From Victivallales bacterium (GTDB lineage Bacteria > Verrucomicrobiota > Lentisphaeria > Oligosphaerales > Oligosphaeraceae): a stretch of DNA of 44,502 bases. A program made the translations under genes and the position numbers. The stretch is from the NCBI GenBank assembly GCA_017417585.1, contig JAFPYX010000021.1:1-44502 (forward strand), in the 5' to 3' direction. The notes below the pieces were generated by a model. It worked only from the letters and a program-made list of their open reading frames with translations. It was not told where the DNA came from and searched no databases. Shown piece by piece: positions 27,085 to 35,710 of the stretch (the first letter of the stretch is position 1; each line of letters opens with the position of its first letter).

Positions 27085-27102
27085 CGCATGCACGTGCATG
27101 CG
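27085..27102. promoter_or_regulatory. 18-bp perfect palindrome in the glnS leader
   Basis: CGCATGCACGTGCATGCG is its own reverse complement. It lies directly before an AAGGAG motif (27103-27108) and 34 bp before the preferred glnS ATG. A TATAAT-like box (27046-27051) lies upstream, so the site would fall in the leader or near the transcription start. It could be an operator or an RNA hairpin; either is inference. Confidence 0.5.
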
Positions 27103-27135
27103 AAGGAGCATTCTTCATTGCAAGGGACACATTCC

Positions 27136-28857
27136 ATGGCAGAAAACGAACCCAAAAACAATGTCGGCGTAGAAGCGCCAACTGATTTCATCCGCGACAT
27201 TGTCCGAGAAGACCTGGCCAATGGGAAATACCGCCCGGAAGAAATCCGTACCCGTTTCCCGCCAGAGCCGAATGGCTACCTGCACATCGGTCATGCCAAG
27301 GCCATTTGTCTCGACTTTGGAGTAGCAAAAGAGTTCGGTGGGAAATGCAATCTTCGCATGGACGACACGAATCCCGGCAAGGAGGACCGCGAATACTACG
27401 ACTCCATCCAGGAAGACATCGCCTGGTTGGGTTACCAATGGGATGGCGAGGTAAAATTCGCCTCGGACTACTTTCCCAAGATGTACGAATTCGCTCTCAT
27501 CCTGATCAGACAGGGCCTGGCATACGTGGACGACCAGAGCGCCGAGGAAATCCGCGCAACGCGCGGGACCCCCTTCGAACCCGGCAAGGAATCGCCCTGG
27601 CGAAACCGTTCCGTCGGGAAGAACCTCGACCTCTTCGAGCGCATGAAGAACGGCGAGTTCCCCAATGGCGCCAAGGTTCTTCGCGCCAAGATTGACATGG
27701 CGAACCCGAACATCAATTTCCGCGACCCTGTGATGTACCGCATCCTTCACGAGGCGCACCAGCGTACCGGGAACCAGTGGTGCATCTACCCGATGTACGA
27801 CTGGGCGCACGGTTTGGAGGACTCCCTAGAGGGTGTCACCCACTCCCTCTGCACACTGGAATTTGAAATCCACCGTCCGCTCTACAACTGGTTCCTGGAA
27901 CCTCTGCCCATTCCGCGTAAGCCACGCCAGATCGAATTCAGCCGACTGAACCTCAACTACACCGTGATGAGCAAGCGCAAGCTCCTCCGCCTCGTCCAGG
28001 AAAAATATGTCTCTGGATGGGATGACCCTCGCATGCCCACCGTCCGCGGGCTGCGTCGGCGTGGCTACACTCCCAGCTCCATCCGCAATTTTGTCGCCTC
28101 CGTAGGCATCACCAAGTTCAACGGCGTAACGGATGTCGGCGTGTTGGAGAACACCCTTCGCGAGGAACTCAACCACGAGGCTCCCCGCTATATGGCAGTG
28201 CTTCACCCCCTCAAGGTTGTCATCACCAATTATCCTGAAGGACAAACCGAACTGCTGGATGCCGTCAACAATCCGGAGAAGCCCGAGGCGGGAACCCGCC
28301 AGATACCTTTCGGGCGGGAAATCTACATCGAGCAGGATGACTTTAAGGAAGTCCCGCCGCCCAAGTACTTCCGCCTGACTGTCGGCAAAGAAGTCCGGCT
28401 GCGGTGGGGATATTTCATCAAATGCAACGAGGTAGTGAAAGGCGATGACGGCATTGTCACTGAACTGCATTGCACCTATGACCCAGAAACCCGTGGCGGC
28501 AATGCGCCGGACGGGCGAAAGGTCAAAGGGACAATCCATTGGGTAGAGGCAAGCCATGCCGCCACCGCGACCGTCAGGGAATACGACCGCCTCTTCAAGG
28601 TTCCCGAACCTGAATTGGTGCCTGAGGGGCACGATTTCACCGAGAACCTGAATCCCGATTCTCTACACGTCCTGGAAGAAGTCCGCATTGAGGTCGGCTT
28701 GGCCAACCTGCCGCCTGAAAGCCGCGTGCAATTCGAACGCCAGGGATACTTTGTGACGGATCGATACGACCACTCCAAGGAGCATCCCGTCTTCAACAAG
28801 ATCGTCGGGCTGAAAGACTCCTGGGCGAAAATCGTCCAAAAGGAAGCAGGCAAATAA
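27136..28857 (+). CDS. glnS: glutamine--tRNA ligase
   Basis: With the ATG at 27136 the product is 573 residues, close to bacterial GlnRS. The enzyme charges tRNA-Gln with glutamine in the cytoplasm. The class I signatures are HIGH at 50-53 ([11 protein letters not shown]) and VMSKR at 277-281. GlnRS-type blocks include [20 protein letters not shown] and [13 protein letters not shown], and the C-terminal anticodon-binding beta-barrels are complete. The frame is open upstream to 27070. TTG 27118 sits nine bases after AAGGAG and is an alternative start, while ATG 27136 has AAGGGA and starts with MAENEPK. An 18-bp palindrome precedes it. With gltX also present, Gln-tRNA is probably made directly rather than by the amidotransferase route. 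Confidence 0.96.
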   Translation: MAENEPKNNVGVEAPTDFIRDIVREDLANGKYRPEEIRTRFPPEPNGYLHIGHAKAICLDFGVAKEFGGKCNLRMDDTNPGKEDREYYDSIQEDIAWLGYQWDGEVKFASDYFPKMYEFALILIRQGLAYVDDQSAEEIRATRGTPFEPGKESPWRNRSVGKNLDLFERMKNGEFPNGAKVLRAKIDMANPNINFRDPVMYRILHEAHQRTGNQWCIYPMYDWAHGLEDSLEGVTHSLCTLEFEIHRPLYNWFLEPLPIPRKPRQIEFSRLNLNYTVMSKRKLLRLVQEKYVSGWDDPRMPTVRGLRRRGYTPSSIRNFVASVGITKFNGVTDVGVLENTLREELNHEAPRYMAVLHPLKVVITNYPEGQTELLDAVNNPEKPEAGTRQIPFGREIYIEQDDFKEVPPPKYFRLTVGKEVRLRWGYFIKCNEVVKGDDGIVTELHCTYDPETRGGNAPDGRKVKGTIHWVEASHAATATVREYDRLFKVPEPELVPEGHDFTENLNPDSLHVLEEVRIEVGLANLPPESRVQFERQGYFVTDRYDHSKEHPVFNKIVGLKDSWAKIVQKEAGK

Positions 28858-28861
28858 CCAT

Positions 28862-28884
28862 CTGGACAATTCTGGACAATTCCG
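28862..28884 (+). repeat. copy 2 of the 23-bp word, between glnS and the SDR gene
   Basis: This intergenic copy is identical to 17044-17066. One more upstream T makes the decamer TCTGGACAAT a perfect tandem pair (28861-28880). It fills almost the whole 29-bp gap ahead of the SDR start codon. Confidence 0.6.
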
Positions 28885-28886
28885 GC

Positions 28887-29636
28887 ATGACTACCTATGA
28901 CTTCCAAGGACAGACTGCACTAGTTACTGGGGGCACCCGTGGTATTGGCGCGGCCATCACGCAGGCACTCCTGGACGCCGGAGCTCAAGTCGTGGCGACT
29001 TACGGTGGCAATGATGTTGCGGCGAAGGCATTTGTCGCGGCATTGCCGGCGGAAAAACGTTCCCGACTGGAGACCGTCGCCTTCGACGTCGCCAGCGCCT
29101 CGCAAGTTGAGGCATTCTTCAAGGACTTCGACCAGAGTCACGAGCGGTTGGATGTGACGGTGAACTGCGCAGGCATCCGAGACGACGGCGTAGTCGCGAT
29201 GCTTCCGGAAGAATCCTGGCAGCGTGTTCTGGATGTTAATCTCGGCGGCGCATTTCATGTCGCCAAGCAGAGTGTCCTTCGCATGCTGACCCACCGCTAT
29301 GGGCGAATTGTTCTGTTGACCTCTCCGATGGGGCGCATTGGTTGGCTGGGCCAAGCCAATTACGCATCTTCAAAGGCGGGGCTGGTGGGTTTCTGCAAAA
29401 GCCTGGCCAAAGAAGTGGCCCGCCGCGGCATCACGGTCAATTGCCTTTCGCCTGGCTTCATCGACACGGACTTCATCGGCAATCTGCTGCCTGAACAGCG
29501 TGACCTTTACACGAAATTGGTCCCCATGAGACGCTTTGGCACTCCACAGGAGGTAGCCGATGCGGCCCTCTTCCTGGCCGGTCGTTCCGCCGCATACGTC
29601 ACAGGTTCTGTCCTTGAAATTTCCGGAGGACTCTAA
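28887..29636 (+). CDS. fabG: short-chain dehydrogenase/reductase, FabG-like
   Basis: The product is 249 residues, the normal length for FabG. It would reduce 3-oxoacyl-ACP with NADPH in fatty acid synthesis. The Rossmann motif TGGTRGIG lies at 14-21. The catalytic residues are Ser146 (LLTSPMG), Tyr159 and Lys163 (NYASSKAG). SPGFIDTDF and VTGSVLEISGGL match the C-terminal SDR elements. No acpP, fabD or fabF gene is adjacent, so other 3-oxoacyl or acetoacetyl-CoA substrates remain possible; the symbol reflects the closest family. It is 29 bp downstream of glnS. The gap lacks a clear Shine-Dalgarno motif and is filled by a repeated decamer. Confidence 0.85.
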   Translation: MTTYDFQGQTALVTGGTRGIGAAITQALLDAGAQVVATYGGNDVAAKAFVAALPAEKRSRLETVAFDVASASQVEAFFKDFDQSHERLDVTVNCAGIRDDGVVAMLPEESWQRVLDVNLGGAFHVAKQSVLRMLTHRYGRIVLLTSPMGRIGWLGQANYASSKAGLVGFCKSLAKEVARRGITVNCLSPGFIDTDFIGNLLPEQRDLYTKLVPMRRFGTPQEVADAALFLAGRSAAYVTGSVLEISGGL

Positions 29637-29766
29637 GCAAATTTCAAGTGTAAATTGTGCTAATAGCGATTGTCACTGAGCAATGGGCAATCGGCAAAAT
29701 TTCGGGCCGGAGCGTTCCGGCGCAACTGCACCCCAAAAGAACATAAACTGAAGGAAACGACGAAAA

Positions 29767-30828
29767 ATGACGAAGAAAAGCTGGTTGGCTGTGATTTTCG
29801 CGCTGTGCGCGTTCACCATGGTTGGCTGCAGCCGGAAAAAGGTCCTGCATGTCTATATCTGGGCAGATTACATTTCCCCTGAGGTGGTTCATAAATTCGA
29901 GAAAGAATACAACTGCCGTGTTCAACAAGATTTCTTCGACTCCAACGAGATGCTGTTCGCCAAGCTTCAGGCCGGCGGCACTGGCTACGATGTCTTGTGC
30001 CCAAGCCACTATTTTATCCACAAGATGGTCGGCTCCAACATGCTGATGAAACTCGACAAGGAGAAGCTCCCCAACTTGATGCATCTGGATCCCCAAGTGA
30101 CCTCAAAATTGGACTCCACAGTCCTGGACTATTCCGTGCCCTACTTCATGTCCTACACCGGACTGGGCTACAACAAGAAACTGGTCGAGAATTTCGAGCC
30201 GTCCTGGAACATCTTCCTGCGCGAGGACCTCAAGGACCGGATGACGCTGCTGGATGACTTCTCCGAAATCATCGGCGCTGCCGCCAAGCAGCTTGGGTAC
30301 ACCGCAGCCGAACTGGATGACCCCGTCGAGGGCGACGCCAAGATGGCGGAGGTGGTCAAGCTCGCGCTGGAGTGGCGCAAGAACATCATCAAATTCGACA
30401 ACGAGCAATACAAGAACGGCCTGGCGACAGGAGAGTTCCTGGTGGTGATGGGATACTTCAGCGACCTCAGCCAGATTGTCGCGGAAAATGAGGACCTGGC
30501 CTTGGCTTTGCCGAAGGAAGGTTGCATGATGAGCTGCGACATGCTCGCGATTTCCGCCAATGCGAAGGAGCCGGAATTGGCCTACGCCTTCATCAACTTC
30601 GTCCACGACCCCGTAAACGCCGCCCAGAACATTGTCGACGTTTATGCCAACTGCCCCAACATCAACGCCATGTTGCTTTTGGACGAAGAGGTTCGCGAAG
30701 ACGAGTCCATCTTCATCGATGAGGACATCGCCGCTCGGTCGGAGTTCATGCCGGAACTCTCCGCCGAACAGGAAGAGCGTCACCTTGACTACTGGCAGAA
30801 AATCAAAGCCGGAGACGCATCAAAATAG
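29767..30828 (+). CDS. potD: PotD-like polyamine/solute-binding lipoprotein
   Basis: The product is 353 residues. The signal peptide ends in lipobox MVGC with Cys21, so the mature protein should be a lipoprotein facing the periplasm. KVLHVYIWADYISPEVVHKFEKEY and YDVLCPSHYFIHKMV are typical of PotD/PotF spermidine/putrescine-binding proteins. Later matches are VPYFMSYTGLGYNKK, SYNILREDLKD-like NIFLREDLKD and EPELAYAFINFVHDP. The family delivers polyamines to an ABC importer. No potA, potB or potC gene is next to it; the neighbours are fabG-like and gltX, so the transporter must be elsewhere. Ligand choice cannot be read from sequence alone. The ribosome site GAAGGAA lies shortly before the ATG. 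Confidence 0.85.
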   Translation: MTKKSWLAVIFALCAFTMVGCSRKKVLHVYIWADYISPEVVHKFEKEYNCRVQQDFFDSNEMLFAKLQAGGTGYDVLCPSHYFIHKMVGSNMLMKLDKEKLPNLMHLDPQVTSKLDSTVLDYSVPYFMSYTGLGYNKKLVENFEPSWNIFLREDLKDRMTLLDDFSEIIGAAAKQLGYTAAELDDPVEGDAKMAEVVKLALEWRKNIIKFDNEQYKNGLATGEFLVVMGYFSDLSQIVAENEDLALALPKEGCMMSCDMLAISANAKEPELAYAFINFVHDPVNAAQNIVDVYANCPNINAMLLLDEEVREDESIFIDEDIAARSEFMPELSAEQEERHLDYWQKIKAGDASK

Positions 30829-30946
30829 TGCGTAATTCTGCGGGGACCTGTCTGTCCGCGCCATCCACGGGCGGATAGGTTCGTCGCACCTTAGCAAAGC
30901 AGCAGGGATTTCCCCGCCATTCCCCATTCCTAATAAATAATCTCTC

Positions 30947-32530
30947 ATGGTTCGCGTTCGTTTTGCGCCTTCCCCGACTGGGCAGGTCCACATCGGCAAC
31001 ATCCGTGCCGCCATCTTTAACTGGCTCTATGCCCGCCACGTTGGCGGAACCTTCCTTTTACGCGTGGAGGATACTGACCTGGAGCGCTCCACTCCGCAGG
31101 CCATTCAAGCGCTGCTGGAGGTCATGGAGTGGCTCGGATTGAACTACGACGAGCCGATTTTCTACCAGACCACCCAGGCCAAGAAGCACCTTGCCGCCGC
31201 ACAGGAGATGCTCGCCAAAGGCTTTGCCTATGAGGACAAAAAGGGCGGCGAGGCTCCCGCGCTGCTCTTCCAGTTTCCCTACGACACCACTGGCATCGAT
31301 GGCGTTGAGGAAGCAGGTTGCCAAGAGCTCGCCATACATGATTCCGTGCCGCTGAAAATCAGCCGCAAGGGCGTGGAATTCGCGACCGTCTCACCCAAGG
31401 GACGCCCAGCTCCCGGCGGCGCCACTTTGGCCGGCTTCAAGGATCTCAAGGTGTATGATGCCGAAGGAAAAATACTCTTCGACTTGAACGAACACCTTGC
31501 CGAAGTCCTCCACGGCAATGCGCTTTTCGAGCTGCCTGATGCCCGCAAGCTCACCTACCTTCGCCGCACCATCTCCTATGCCGACCTGGTCAAAGGGCGC
31601 ATGACCAAGCCCCTGGACGCCCTCAAGGACTTCGTCATCGTACGCAGCGACGGTTCGCCGGTCTTCCACTTGGCCAATGTCATCGACGACATCACCCAGG
31701 GCGTCACCCACATCATCCGCGGAGACGACCATGTCGAGAATACGTTCAAGCATCTTTTCCTCTTCCATGCGCTCGGCGCCCCGGCCCCCCAATATGGTCA
31801 CCTCCCAATGATCGTCAACGCGCAGGGGAAGCCCTACAGCAAGCGCGACGGCGATGCCTTCGTCGGCGACTTCCGGGACAAGGGCTTCCTGGCTGACGCG
31901 CTCTTCAACTACCTCAGCCTTCTGGGCTGGTCGCCGGGCGACGACCGCGAAAAGATGAGCCGTGAAGAACTCATCAAGGCGTTCACATTGGAGCGCTGTC
32001 TGCGTGGTCCCTCGCAGATGGACATCCAGAAGCTCACCAACCTCAACGGCCAATACATCGCCGAATTGCCAGCAGAGCGCTTCCAGGCATTGGCGAAAGC
32101 GCAGCTCGCCGCCCTTCCCTGGGGCAGCCAGGTTTCCTCGCCACTCTTCGAGCAGGTCGCCGCCTTCATGCAAAGCCGCGTGAAGCGTCTGGTCGATGTC
32201 GCCCAATGGGAGTACTTCTTCACCGAATATCCCACCTGGGATCCCGCGGTCTGCGAGAAGCTCCTCGGCAAGAATGCCGCTGCCAAGGCCGCGCTATCTA
32301 CACTCGCTGGCCCCTTTGCGGCAATGCCGGATTGGAATGCCACCGCCATCGAGCAGGCTGTCGAGCAAGCCGCCGAAGCCGCAGGAATCCCCCACGGTAA
32401 ACTCAACCAGCCGCTTCGGGCGGCCGTCACCGGAACCAACATCGGTGCCGGAATCTTCGAGACCCTCGAACTCATCGGACGCGACCGCACCGTGAAGCGA
32501 CTTCTGAAAATCACCGCTGAAAACGGCTGA
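30947..32530 (+). CDS. gltX: glutamate--tRNA ligase
   Basis: The product is 527 residues, slightly longer than the usual 470-500. It charges tRNA-Glu with glutamate. The class I motifs are VHIGN (HIGH-like, 15-18) in SPTGQVHIGNIRAAI and YSKRDGD (KMSKS-like, 297 onward). GDDHVENTFKHLFLFHALG is a typical GluRS block, and the helical anticodon-binding domain is complete to TVKRLLKI. No Shine-Dalgarno motif precedes the ATG. der starts 19 bp downstream, suggesting one transcript. Because glnS is present, it is probably a discriminating enzyme. Confidence 0.95.
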   Translation: MVRVRFAPSPTGQVHIGNIRAAIFNWLYARHVGGTFLLRVEDTDLERSTPQAIQALLEVMEWLGLNYDEPIFYQTTQAKKHLAAAQEMLAKGFAYEDKKGGEAPALLFQFPYDTTGIDGVEEAGCQELAIHDSVPLKISRKGVEFATVSPKGRPAPGGATLAGFKDLKVYDAEGKILFDLNEHLAEVLHGNALFELPDARKLTYLRRTISYADLVKGRMTKPLDALKDFVIVRSDGSPVFHLANVIDDITQGVTHIIRGDDHVENTFKHLFLFHALGAPAPQYGHLPMIVNAQGKPYSKRDGDAFVGDFRDKGFLADALFNYLSLLGWSPGDDREKMSREELIKAFTLERCLRGPSQMDIQKLTNLNGQYIAELPAERFQALAKAQLAALPWGSQVSSPLFEQVAAFMQSRVKRLVDVAQWEYFFTEYPTWDPAVCEKLLGKNAAAKAALSTLAGPFAAMPDWNATAIEQAVEQAAEAAGIPHGKLNQPLRAAVTGTNIGAGIFETLELIGRDRTVKRLLKITAENG

Positions 32531-32549
32531 TTTCAACCAATATAAGAAC

Positions 32550-34004
32550 ATGCAGCAGACCAACTTGCCAGTCATCGCCATCGTCGGGCGGCCCAATGTC
32601 GGGAAGTCCGCCCTTTTCAACGCCGTACTGCGCCGACGAGTCTCCATCGTCCACGAGCAAAGCGGCGTTACGCGGGATTGCGTGGCCGCGCCAGCCGAGT
32701 TCCGCCGCCGGCATTTTCTTCTGGTGGACACCGGCGGACTCGGAACGCTCAACGGCGAAAAGCGCGTTGATCTTTTCGATGGAATGATCCGAGAACAGGT
32801 CACCGAGGTCCTGAAAGACGCCGTCGCGCTCATTTGGGTGGTCAACTGCCAGGACGGCATTACCCCGCAGGACGAAGAGGTAGGGGCTTTCCTCCGCAAA
32901 GCCGGCAAGCCGCTCTTCCTGTGTGCCAACAAGGCGGACAACCGTGAATTGGCGGACTTGGCCCAGGCGCAATTCGCCAAACTGGGCGTTGCTCACATCT
33001 GTCCCACCAGTTGCACTCACACCTACGGCATTGATTCACTGATGGGCAAGGTTCTGGCTGGCATCCCGGAGAGCCAGGAAATGGACGCGGAGCAGGAGAA
33101 GCCGCTCCGCATCGCGGTTGTCGGCCGCCCCAATGTCGGCAAGTCTTCGCTGGTCAATCGGCTGGTCGGGGAGGACCGGATGATGGTCTCCGACATTGCG
33201 GGCACCACACGCGATGCCGTGGACTTGCCACTGACCATCAAACAGGACGGAGAGGAGCTTCCCATTGTACTGGTGGATACTGCAGGACTGCGCCGCAAGG
33301 GCCAGATATCCAGCGTCGTAGAGTTCTTCAGCGCCAACCGCACTGAGCAGGCCATCCGCAACTGCGATCTTGTGCTCTTCATCTTGGACTCGCTGGATGT
33401 GTGCACCACACAGGAACGCCGGATCGGGCGGCTCATTGCGGACGCACGGCGGCCCTGCATCATGCTTGCCAACAAGTGGGACCTCATTACCAAGGCCGGG
33501 CATGACCGCCCTGACCTCTTCGGCGACCATGTCCGCCAATGCATGCCATTCATGGACCATGCTCCTATCCTCCAGATTTCCGCCGCCAATGGCTACAATT
33601 TCAAACGCATCTTCGAGCTCATCCGGCTGGTCAAGGCGCAGACCCGCGTGATGGTTCCCACCGGAGTCTTCAACCAATTCCTGCAGGACACCCTGCAGCG
33701 CAACCCGCCGACCTCCGTCGAGAACAAGCGTTTCAAGATCTTCTACGGGACGATGACGCACAACCCGCCCCCGAAATTCGTGCTTTTCGTCAACGACCCG
33801 AAGCTCTGTCCGCAGAATTACCGCTCCTACTTGGAGAACCGCATCCGCGAGGCATTCTTCCCTGAAGCCGGGCTACCAATCTTCCTTGAATTGCGCAAGA
33901 GGGAGAATCCCAACGACAATTCCGGTGCCCGCGCCGCCGCCCGTGGCGCCGCCCGTCAGCATGGGAAACGCAATTTCCACCGCGGTTCATTCCCCAAGCG
34001 ATAG
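32550..34004 (+). CDS. der: ribosome biogenesis GTPase Der (EngA)
   Basis: The product is 484 residues with two tandem Era-like G domains and a C-terminal KH-like domain, the Der architecture. It acts in 50S subunit maturation. The P-loops are GRPNVGKS at 13 and again at 192. Switch and base-recognition motifs are VDTGG, NKAD, VDTAG and NKWD. The KH region ends FVNDPKLCPQNYRSYLENRIREAFFPEAG. The tail is basic and Ala/Arg-rich (NSGARAAARGAARQHGKRN), a common Der feature that probably contacts rRNA. It lies between gltX and maf with short gaps. Confidence 0.96.
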   Translation: MQQTNLPVIAIVGRPNVGKSALFNAVLRRRVSIVHEQSGVTRDCVAAPAEFRRRHFLLVDTGGLGTLNGEKRVDLFDGMIREQVTEVLKDAVALIWVVNCQDGITPQDEEVGAFLRKAGKPLFLCANKADNRELADLAQAQFAKLGVAHICPTSCTHTYGIDSLMGKVLAGIPESQEMDAEQEKPLRIAVVGRPNVGKSSLVNRLVGEDRMMVSDIAGTTRDAVDLPLTIKQDGEELPIVLVDTAGLRRKGQISSVVEFFSANRTEQAIRNCDLVLFILDSLDVCTTQERRIGRLIADARRPCIMLANKWDLITKAGHDRPDLFGDHVRQCMPFMDHAPILQISAANGYNFKRIFELIRLVKAQTRVMVPTGVFNQFLQDTLQRNPPTSVENKRFKIFYGTMTHNPPPKFVLFVNDPKLCPQNYRSYLENRIREAFFPEAGLPIFLELRKRENPNDNSGARAAARGAARQHGKRNFHRGSFPKR

Positions 34005-34031
34005 CCGTCGCTGTTCTTCGCCGGACACGGA

Positions 34032-34658
34032 ATGTGGCTCTCCAACTTTTACTCCTTGACCTTTACCTTTGTCTTGCTAGTTCTTGCCTCCCAATCCCCG
34101 CGTCGCCGCCGTTTTCTAGAAGAGGCGGGCCTGGAGTTCACCTGCGACCCTGCAAACGGGGCGGAGAATCCCTGGGATGGCATCATGTCGCCGCATGACC
34201 ACGTGAAGGCCCTCGCCCTCGCCAAGGCCACCGAAGTCACCCGCCGTCATCCTGGAGACCTTGTACTGGCGGCAGACACGGTAGTCGTCAAGGACAGCAT
34301 CATCTTCGGCAAGCCCCGTGACCTTGCGGACGCCAACCGGATGCTGCGCACCCTCTCTGGCGGCAGCCATCAAGTACTCACCGGCGTGGCGCTCTGCCGC
34401 GATAACGGCTGCATACGCGCCTGGGTCTCCAGCAGCGTCGTTCACTTCCGGGCCCTCACCGACGCGGACATCGACCAGTACTGCAAATTAGTCAATGTGC
34501 TGGACAAGGCCGGTGCTTATGGCATCCAGGAACACGGCGACCTTATTGTCGAAGGCATCGACGGCCTTTGGAGCAATGTTGTCGGTCTGCCCATCGAGGA
34601 AGTCCTCAACGAATTGCGAGAAAACGACGTCCATCCATTCCATTGGGAATTCTCATGA
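34032..34658 (+). CDS. maf: Maf family nucleotide pyrophosphatase
   Basis: From ATG 34032 the product is 208 residues. Maf consensus begins at LVLASQSPRRRRFLEEAG, so the first 15 residues are probably extra. TTG 34074 would give MLVLASQSPRR exactly, although no Shine-Dalgarno motif marks it. Maf enzymes hydrolyse non-canonical or methylated nucleoside triphosphates and were named for inhibiting septum formation. Other matches are LAADTVVVKDSIIFGKPRD, GGSHQVLTGVAL and DKAGAYGIQEHG. The stop overlaps the cysE ATG (ATGA), showing translational coupling. Confidence 0.92.
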   Translation: MWLSNFYSLTFTFVLLVLASQSPRRRRFLEEAGLEFTCDPANGAENPWDGIMSPHDHVKALALAKATEVTRRHPGDLVLAADTVVVKDSIIFGKPRDLADANRMLRTLSGGSHQVLTGVALCRDNGCIRAWVSSSVVHFRALTDADIDQYCKLVNVLDKAGAYGIQEHGDLIVEGIDGLWSNVVGLPIEEVLNELRENDVHPFHWEFS

Positions 34659-35674
34659 CCAATCTCCCCGACCAACTCCTTCCCCAAGCCGCGAAGGAAC
34701 TCTGCCAATCCTACGCGGACGGACTGGCCATCAGCTACTACCGCGACCGCGACCTGCCGCAGCGTGACCAGGTACTCGCCATCCTCGACGAAATGCTGGA
34801 AGTGCTCTTCCCCGGATACACCGGCCGCTACCGCATTGACCGCCGCACACTGGACACATACGCAACCGAGCGCCTGGATCACCTCCATGCCGCGCTCACC
34901 GAGCAGCTCGCTCCCGCGCTCTGCTACCGCCATCATCTGGACAAGCTGGACTCTGCCGCCAGCGAGGCGCTGCCGCCAGCGCATCGCCGCAAAGACAGCT
35001 CCCAGCCCTGCGGCTGCGCCAGCGACGATGACCAACTGCGCCAGGAAGCGGGCGTTTTGGCCTCCGAACTCCTTGGGACGTTGCCGACCATCCGGGAGAT
35101 GCTCAAGCTCGACTGCCAGGCGGCATTGGACGGCGACCCCGCCACACGTTCGCTTGACGAGATCATCCTGGCCTATCCTGGCTTCAAGGCGGTTGCCATC
35201 TACCGTCTCGCCCATGAATTCTATATCCGGCGCATCCCACTGGTGCCCAGGATCATGAGTGAATATGCCCACACCGTGACCGGCATCGACATCAACCCCG
35301 GCGCCACCATTGGAAAGAGCTTCTTCATCGACCACGGCACTGGCGTGGTCATCGGTGAAACCGCCATTCTTGGCGACAATGTCAAGCTCTACCAGGGTGT
35401 CACTCTCGGCGCCCTCTCCTTCCCCAAAGACGGCTGCGGGCATCTGATCAAAGGCACGAAACGGCATCCGAACCTGGAAGACAACGTCACGGTGTATGCG
35501 GGCGCGACCATCCTGGGCGACGTTACCATCGCCCACCACTCCACCATCGGCGGAAACGTCTGGCTGACCAGTTCCGTGAAGGAGCCATACAGCCGAGTCC
35601 TCTTTACGCCATCGGACCTCTCCTTCATTGTCTCACGCCATCCCGTCGCAGGTGCCGACGGACTGGCAAAATAA
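34655..35674 (+). CDS. cysE: serine O-acetyltransferase (EpsC/CysE type)
   Basis: The ATG at 34655 overlaps the maf stop and gives 339 residues. An upstream in-frame start at 34568 would lie inside maf and is less likely. The enzyme transfers acetyl from acetyl-CoA to serine, the first step of cysteine synthesis. The N-terminal helical part is long, about 180 residues. The left-handed beta-helix follows: GIDINPGATIGKSFFIDHGTG, with His227 the expected catalytic residue, then VVIGETAILGDNVKLYQGVTLG and ATILGDVTIAHHSTIGGNVWL. This long form is the EpsC-like type found in several phyla. No cysK gene is adjacent. Confidence 0.93.
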   Translation: MTNLPDQLLPQAAKELCQSYADGLAISYYRDRDLPQRDQVLAILDEMLEVLFPGYTGRYRIDRRTLDTYATERLDHLHAALTEQLAPALCYRHHLDKLDSAASEALPPAHRRKDSSQPCGCASDDDQLRQEAGVLASELLGTLPTIREMLKLDCQAALDGDPATRSLDEIILAYPGFKAVAIYRLAHEFYIRRIPLVPRIMSEYAHTVTGIDINPGATIGKSFFIDHGTGVVIGETAILGDNVKLYQGVTLGALSFPKDGCGHLIKGTKRHPNLEDNVTVYAGATILGDVTIAHHSTIGGNVWLTSSVKEPYSRVLFTPSDLSFIVSRHPVAGADGLAK

Positions 35675-35710
35675 CAATCTTCCCCCTCCACATTTCATCC
35701 CCACACGAAG

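Noticed and set aside
34568..34654. Upstream start for the serine acetyltransferase inside maf
   Set aside because: The ATG at 34655 overlaps the maf stop in a typical coupling arrangement and begins just before a helical N-terminal domain; the extension is Arg-rich and matches nothing.
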